Assembly (NCBI GenBank): GCA_007026445.1
Contig: VDMD01000124.1
Coordinates: forward strand, 1-63,864
DNA from: Schizophyllum amplum
Taxonomy: Eukaryota > Basidiomycota > Agaricomycetes > Agaricales > Schizophyllaceae
Direction: 5' to 3'
Length of the DNA stretch: 63,864 bases
Under the pieces are notes generated by a model. The model was not told the origin of the DNA. It searched no databases and saw nothing but the letters and a program-made list of their open reading frames with translations. Shown here piece by piece: positions 56,918 to 63,864 of this stretch; position 1 is the first letter of the stretch, and the number at the start of each line of letters is the position of its first letter. The position numbers and the translations under genes are program-made.

Positions 56918-59900
56918 ATGACCTCCTCTCTCGCGGCTCAGCTGGCTGCTGGCGCATCGCTGAACACCAACTTCCTTGCTGATCGCTCAAAACGAAGGTC
57001 GACACAGTCGTATCTCTTTACCGGACGCGACGCAGACAACTACGACCTCGATTCTCTGCATGCGCTCGCTGTCAATGGTCTCCGTCAGCTTTGCACTCTT
57101 ACCCGAAGCTGGAGAAAGTATGAGGATGCATTTCTCTCTCCCGCTGCGAAGGCCACGGACCGTACGCTGCTCACCTCGGAGGCGGATGGGCGCCTGAACG
57201 ATGCGTTGAAGGGCGCTATGGGCCTTCTGGGGGAACATCTGATGACGGCACCCGCTGGAAAGATGGTGGAGTGGCTAGTGAGACGATTCAGGTGCGCTCT
57301 CTTGATCTGCACAGAGAGTAGTACGCTGATCGACCGTCAGAGTGAACGAGTTCAACGTCGAGGATGTGCTCGCACTCTTCTTGCCATACCTCGAATCCCC
57401 GCATCTCACAAAGATGTTATCCATCTTGACGATTCAGTGCGTATGTAAGACTATGTGCAGTGTTTAGCTTACAATTATCCACAGACCTAGCTCAGCGTGG
57501 GCCTTCCTCCTGCCGTTCAAGGCCGCGGCCACGCGCGTGCCGCGCTCCGCTCTCGTTGCCGAGATGCGCAAAAACTCCGTGGTCGCGCGCTTTGTCTCCT
57601 CCCTCGTACCCTCCGCTGTTCAGCACGGCACGGTGCACCCAGCACTCCTGAAATTCAACGTCTCGGTGCTGCGCGACTTCATCGCGCTCGGCAAGACCCT
57701 TGATGAAGGCAGCATCGCGCATCTTCTCCAGTCTACTCTGGCACCACTCCAAAACGCCACCTCTCGAGATGCTGTGCTGGGGAGCTACGTTCTTCTGGCC
57801 TCGCTGTCGCACAAGGTGCAATTGCCGTCGCCCGCACTCAAATCGGTCGTCGGCGCCATGGTCTCGTCCGCTCATCATGTGGAGCCCATCCAGCTCGTTA
57901 CTGCGCTTGTTAGCGTCTGTGGACCGCAGGAGGCTCTGGCGTCGTTCTCCCGCAAGGCGGCGAAGACTCTGCTCGGACTCGATGGCGTTGAGGCGCAGCT
58001 CGTCAAGGCAATGCAGTGGGAGCTTGGGGAGAAAGTGGTAGTTCCACTTCTTGCGACGTCCACAGTCTGGCTAGAGGAATCCGTCGGTGTATGGGAAACG
58101 ATCATTGCGACGGCCAATGCGTCATCTGCATCTGCACTGGCGGCGCATCTTGTCCCTATAGTGCGCCAGAATGAGGACGGCGTAGAGGAAGCGCGCAAAC
58201 TGCTGGCCGCGATACACCAGCGGCACCCAGAAGCTCTGAAAGGGATTGCGGGTGGGGATGACGTGCTGCTTAGCGTATCTATGGTATGTTGGGGTGTATA
58301 CCGAAGACGATCAAGATTACTGATCCCATGCAAGCTCGCCTCCGAGGACACAGAGGACGATATGATTATCGCCTCGACGGATGCGAGCGAGGCTACTCGC
58401 GTGGCTGCCGTCAAGCAGCTCATCGCCCGTGTGGAAGCAGGCGAGCCATCGGTAACATCGTCATTCACTCGTCTCATGTGTCTACTGACCAATCTCGTAG
58501 GACTCAACCATGGCTGCCCTCATAACGCGTGCCACCGACGACAGCGCGGACGTGCTCATTGCTCTGTACTCTCGCCCGGATTTGCTGGTACCAGTCGTCC
58601 TCTCGAAGAAGGACACCTACTTGCAGCATGTCTCTGCCGCTTTGGATGGTACGACGAAGCTCTCGCGGCACACTCTTGCCGCGCATGTCAACTTTATTGG
58701 GGGGCCTTTGTCCGCCAAGGCGGACGCTCAGCTGCTCGATGCCCTCGCCCGGCTGCTGTTCAGCCAGCTCTTGTACTCGAAGCCGAAGCAACTCTGCTGA
58801 GGTGACGTGGGAGGCCATTGCGGGGAGTAAGGCGCTCTCGAGGCATCCGTTGCTAGTGGAGTGCGGCCGGCTATGGCGCGCGGCGAATGAAGAGGGCGGG
58901 GAACCGATTGAAAGGATGGCAAGGATCAATCTGCGCATCGCGGACAGGATGGCTGGTCAGTGATTTTTGTTTTGTTGAGGGAGTCTTACTCACTGCCAGC
59001 ATCAGAAAATGCGATCATGTCCGACGACTACGCGGCGCATCTGGAGCTCCTCCTGACCAGCATGGAGAATGAGGACCCCAACGCTCGTTTGCTCGCTGGG
59101 TTGGTTGCGATTGCGCTGTTGCGTCGGATGACGGGCGAACATCAGGTCCGGCGCCGCGCATCGGATCTTGGAGGTCGTAGAACGTATGGGAAGCTCGGGT
59201 ACCGCCGAGGTAACAGCGGACAACATCGATGAGGTACGTTCTACTTCGTAGCTATCACTCTGACTTACGAGCCCATCGGCCTGCAGTGCACGAAGGATCA
59301 ATACGTAGCGAGGATCGCAGTGCAGAAGCCGAAGTCGACCACCACCGCATTGTGGTTGCGCCTTGCTGTCGTCAAGCAGATCGCGACTGTTGCGCGACCG
59401 GCCAACATCATCCTAGACTGGCTCACGATCCTGCCTTCGGTACGCTTTCAGCTATGAATTCGTTATATTTGAGCTCATGGCGCCCCTTCCAGCGTACCGC
59501 AGACACCCGCCGGCACCAGATACGTCAACCTCATGCGCACGGTATATCGCGTCGCCAGTGCCTTCCCGAATGCCCTGTCCGCCAGCATCCTTCGACAGCT
59601 ATTCAATACGCTGCAGGATGAAACCCTCGCATTCCTCGCCCGGCGTGTGGGATGGCGCAGACCCCCTGCTTCCTCCCAAGGATCCTCGTAGGGCAGCTGC
59701 TCTTGCCTTTGGACGCGTGTTTCTGGAAGCCCACCAAGGCGACGCGGACCCGACCGACTTTCAAGCGATCTTACCCTCAGTCTTAGTTGCCGTGCAAATG
59801 GTGGATGCGGCAACGGCTTTCGAGGTCCTGAAGGTGCTGCGGAAGAACTCGGATAGGCAATTCACTGCGAAGAGCGGAGTGTATGGGATGGACACGATCT

Positions 59901-62900
59901 ATGGCCCTGGAAGTGGTGAGTGTTCGCCCCTTCATCTGCCATCGGTTTTCGGTCGCTCATTACCTCGTGCGCTCTGCAGGCAAACTCCAATATCTCGAGC
60001 AAGAGGACCTCAAGCAGTACCTCGGACGCACTGCTCCAGCATGAGACGCACTTCTTGCGGGACCCCTGGTTATGGGCGTGACTTCCATCACGCTCATCTC
60101 GCTCCTGTCAAGGGCGACAAGAAGAAGGTCACCGAGTGAGTGTTCAAGCTGTTGCTTGTCTTATAGTCTCATAAAGCATCCTTTCAGGTACAAGCGCCGC
60201 GTTCTCTGCTTCCTTCTATCGCACGTGGATGTGTTCGTTCTTCCGCAGGCGCAGATTGCGCTTCTTCGTGCGCTGGAGCTCGTTCCGTCGCCTGAGAAGG
60301 CGACCCTGCTGCGTCCGACGATTTGTGCGTTGGTGCGCAAGCTCCAGCCTACTTGGCGAACGTCTATGGATCGACTTTAGAGGAATTTACCGCCCTCATT
60401 GTCGGGTCATTCGATACGAGCACAGCAGCAGACTTATCTAAAGTGGACAACGACCTTTGGCCGGATTACGTGCAAACCATCAAGCACGTCTTCTCTGCCG
60501 GTAATTCTTTTCTCGGCAAGCAGACTGATCATATCCACTGTCCTGTAGGACAGTCTAAGGCTCCGCGCGACGCGGTAGCTAGGGTCTTGTACAAGGGCTA
60601 TTCGATGCCTCAACTTTGAACGGCAAGTCGAACTTTGCGAGGTCCTTCTCGATATGGAAGACGTTGAAGACGTGAGCTCCACCATTTCGACGCGAGTAGA
60701 AACTCAAGATATCCTCAGGCCCCTGCTCTCAAGAGCCTACTGTCCAAGATCCTCGTCGACGTCTCCCTCATCGCGCATTTGCTGCTTGACGCACGCCCCG
60801 CTGAAGTGGGGACAAGCCCAGAGCGAAAAAGCAAAAGACCTTGGGGTATGTAGCGTATAACGAAAGCAAGGCGGATATGGCTAATTCTGGTTTCAGCGAA
60901 ACTGCAGAGTCGCTCTCCAGCCTGACCATGCTGGCGGAGGTCTTGGCTGCGAAGGAGCTGTCAGGCTCGTTCGACTTGGTTGCGTCTCTTTTGGACACTC
61001 TGGGCGCCGTCGTTCACTCTTCGTCCTCTGGCTCGGAGGCCGGATACATCATGCAGTTGCTCATGTCCTCCATCGGCAATGCTGCCGGCAAAATCACTTC
61101 TGCGTCTGCCATTGCTCCGGTACTATCCGTATCGAGGTGCTCGTTGACGTAATCAGGAGTAAGCCTCTCTGTCTCTCATTGTGCGCGCTAATTTGTTTTC
61201 GCAGGCGCTTCCAATCCGCAAACGTTCCATCAGGCTCTGCTGCTCATGGCTGAGCTCACGCGACTTGCTCCCGATGCCATCCTCCGCAATGTAATGCCGG
61301 TCTTTACCTTCATGGGCTCGAACGTATTCCCCAGGGATGACACCTACAGCTTCCGTGTGATACAAAAGGTAAGCAACCGTTTTCACTTTCACAGTAATTC
61401 ATCTTTCTCATCACATCATGCGCAGACTGTCGACACGATTGTACCAGTCATGGCAGACAGTCTGCGTGCAAGGCATACTGACCGCCTGGATCTATTCATC
61501 AGCGGGCGCGACTTCTTGCGCGTGTTCACGGACGCGGCCAGTCATATTCCTCGGCACCGTCGCGTCAGGTATGTCGAACATACGTTTTGAAAAAATTAAC
61601 TCACTGCTCCTGTTAGCTTCTTCAATCACCTCTTGCAAGTCCTTCAGGCAGACTACTTCCTTGCGCCTGTGTGCATGCTTCTGGTCGAGCGTGCAACAAA
61701 CCGTGTCGTGAAGCAAAAACAGGAAGACGCTCAGAACTCCCTCTCTTTACCCTTACACTGCTGCACCATTTCTCTGCGGTCCAGCAGATATCCGTGAGTC
61801 TCATAGTCATACTTATGGTACACAAACTGATGGACCGGCAGGCTTTGACCGAAATTGCACATGAAGCTCAGAGACTCTTGCACAACTCTCTACCTTCATC
61901 TGAGCCGCAAGCCACTTGCTGGATTGGAAGCTGTGAGTGCATACCCTCGGTTTTCTGACCATCCCTCATGTTGTTTCAGTGACGAGGAGTCGTCATCCGC
62001 GAGTGTCCTCTACCAGCGCGGGCCAAAGCCCTTGTTATGTTCATCGGCATCGCGCTCCGATCAGGCAGCATACAGACCAAGGACGAGCCGCTCTCCGAGC
62101 TACTGTCCTCCTTGCTGTCGCTCAGCATGTCGAGCGAGACTGAGAAGCCTGATAACATATCGGCTGTCTCCCGTCAATCGCTGGAGCGGCTGTTGTCCGT
62201 TATGTCTGCCGCGGACTTCGTTGCTTCGATAGAACCCTTGCTGCAGGCCGACGACGACGCGGTCAGCATTTATAATCTAAGCCTGTCCGCCACCACTGAT
62301 GTCCTTGGTAGATCCGCGAACGTGGGCTGCGCCTTCTCGGCGAACGACTTGGGAAGATTGCGGACAAGACCCGCCGGCAAGTGGTGCCACACATCAACAA
62401 GATAACCAAGGTCATCCAGTCACTGATTGTCCGTCGTGCGTCAAGTCCAGTGGCCTGTGGAGCCTTCGAGGCTTTGCGGTCAATCTGCGAGTCTTTATGC
62501 TCCGGCGAGGAGACCGCTGCGCTAGAGTGTGTTCAGCCGACGCTAGCAGCGGTCGTGAGCGCAAGAACACCGCTGTCGCTCTATCCGCATTGGCACCCCT
62601 TCTGTTTGTAACATCTCAGCTATGGCAAGGCGACGTCCTAACCATTGCCAGGTCCAAGCTCGGGCCACGGGTCATACCATTCCTCCGAGAAACTGTTGCT
62701 ATGTGTACAGGACTTTTACGCGATGGCCAGCAAGGTATGGGATAAGCATAGCGGCCGCATGCGTTCTCTGACATGACTGATAGATGTGGAGGGCATCCGT
62801 ATCGGTCTTGCAAGGGTTACTCTCCTCCATACCGACGTTCTGGTCACCGCATGAGATCTCCGCCGTCGTCACGCTCGTCCTCGACCGCTCAGGCACTTCT

Positions 62901-63864
62901 TCCAGCATAGTGCTCGGGAAAGCTGTGGTCAAGCGGCTCCCAGCGAAGAGTCTAGTCGCGGCTCTACTTGAGCTTTGGGACACCGTCTCTTCAAACGCTG
63001 TAGCTATCTTTCCAACTATTTCCTTCCGTAACTCACGGTCAATCAGGACCGTTGCGCGGCTACTTTGATCTCCTCAAGCGGGCATACCACAAGGCGGACA
63101 GGGCGGTTGTCATCGAAAGCGTCCGAGAGGCGCTCAAGCGCTTCACGGAGGGCTTAGAGATAGTTGCTTCCTCAAATCGGTCGCCGTGTGTACCCATCGC
63201 TCTCGTTGTATATCTCTGAGCTCACAGTCTTGACAGCTGGAGGGCGCGCTTGTGGCCGCCTTCATAGAAATGGTTGTGAAACTGAACGAGGCCGCCTTCC
63301 GTCCGGTTTTCCGCAAGCTGTACGATTGGGCCTTCACCGGCACGGATGGTGAGCAACATCACTCTTGTCTGTGTCAGCATTTCTGAAAATTGCACCAGAC
63401 GGAAACGCGAAGCGCGTTACGTTTTGTCACCTTTACATCGCGTTGCTTGATTATTTCCGCGTAAGTTCTATACCCTTGGCTTTGTGCATAACTAACTGCG
63501 TGAGGGGCTCATGAATCCATACATGTCGTTCATGATACCAACCGTTGTTGAGCTGCTGGGCTACTTCTCCGCTGGCGCCCTCGACGATGCGACTCTTTGG
63601 AGCGCCTTGCTCGAGCTCGTTGCTAAGAGTCTGTCTTACGATGATGGTTGTACGTACTGCGCTTATAAGAGTCTTTCTAGCACTGACATCCTTTTCTTCC
63701 CAGCTTTCTGGAGAGAAGCTCAGCTGCGCAAGCTTGCGAAACCGCTGGTTGAGCAAGTCCCAGTATGCGTGGGCATCGAAGCTGAGGACGGTCCACGGCG
63801 GTTGCGCGACGCGCTCTCACTGCACTCGTCGAGACGTCGAACGACGATGTGCTGCTCAGAGCAT
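56918..63864 (+). CDS. UTP10: UTP10/HEATR1, U3 snoRNP subunit (partial, several frame breaks)
   Basis: It starts MTSSLAAQLAAGASLNTNFL, and the N-terminal region continues SYLFTGRDADNYDLDSLHAL, MVEWLVRRFR, VNEFNVEDVLALFLPYLESP and LTKMLSILTIQ, matching the UTP10 N-terminal domain. HEAT-type helices follow to the end of the window, where FRPVFRKLYDWAFTGTD lies in the BP28CT-like C-terminal region. The gene continues past 63864, and the window covers most of it. UTP10 is part of the t-UTP/UTP-A complex of the SSU processome, needed for rDNA transcription and 18S rRNA maturation in the nucleolus. The frame changes without a possible intron at several places: near 58787 (SKPKQ to SAEVTWEAI), 59145 (MTGEHQ to SGAAHRILEVVER), 59639 (ETLAFLA to GVWDGADP), 60022 (EDLKQYL to DALLQHETH) and about 60340. 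Each is one base, most of them next to doublets or triplets of G or C. At least a dozen short introns. Confidence 0.88.

Overview
The window is eukaryotic nuclear DNA from a filamentous basidiomycete, most likely an agaricomycete. It is GC-rich and densely packed with genes that carry many short introns (about 45-90 nt), with GTGCGT or GTAAGT donors dominating. It holds families typical of mushrooms: a FunK1 fungal protein kinase, an F-box protein, AAA-ATPase-like proteins and a UTP10 of fungal type. I see no rRNA, tRNA, CRISPR array or prokaryotic feature.  Layout. A truncated unknown gene (-) opens the window, followed by a foldback repeat of about 535 bp, an unknown coiled-coil gene, the histone chaperone ASF1, a small unknown gene, eIF2-gamma, a BAP31/Yet ER protein and an F-box protein (to 12.5 kb). 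At 13.0-18.5 kb lies a nearly perfect inverted duplication: two 2.73-kb arms around an 82-bp spacer, each arm carrying one complete FunK1 kinase gene. Then come an alpha/beta hydrolase, complex I subunit NDUFA6 (LYR protein) divergent from a mitochondrial PPR-like protein, PDAP1/PP28 divergent from an SR splicing factor, an unknown minus-strand gene, and a very Lys/Ala-rich nuclear-type protein. At 33.1-38.1 kb two diverged paralogues of a degenerate AAA-ATPase-like family face away from each other around a VPS68/TMEM50 membrane-protein gene. The rest is housekeeping: a MARCH5-like RING-CH ligase, a small unknown protein, a DUF1365 protein, a GNAT acetyltransferase, the H3K36 methyltransferase SET2, an MFS sugar transporter, a sulfatase, a BAG/IQ protein, and UTP10 (U3 snoRNP), which runs off the right edge.  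How the genes relate. There are no operons and neighbours are functionally mixed. Chromatin and translation functions dominate (ASF1, SET2, eIF2-gamma, UTP10, SR protein). Several pairs share short divergent promoters (NDUFA6 with the PPR-like gene, PDAP1 with the SR gene, the two FunK1 copies).  Two themes deserve attention. One is inverted gene duplication: the FunK1 palindrome is recent or homogenised, the AAA-like pair is old and diverged. The other is a repeated pattern of apparent one-base indels, most at short homopolymers, that break otherwise well conserved frames (FunK1 right copy, hydrolase, NDUFA6, AAA-like right copy, UTP10 several times). This looks more like residual long-read assembly error than widespread pseudogenisation and should be settled before any gene here is called broken. 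Exon coordinates are my own reading of splice signals; where the exon sum is a multiple of three and the joined frame matches a known family I am confident, elsewhere they are approximate.
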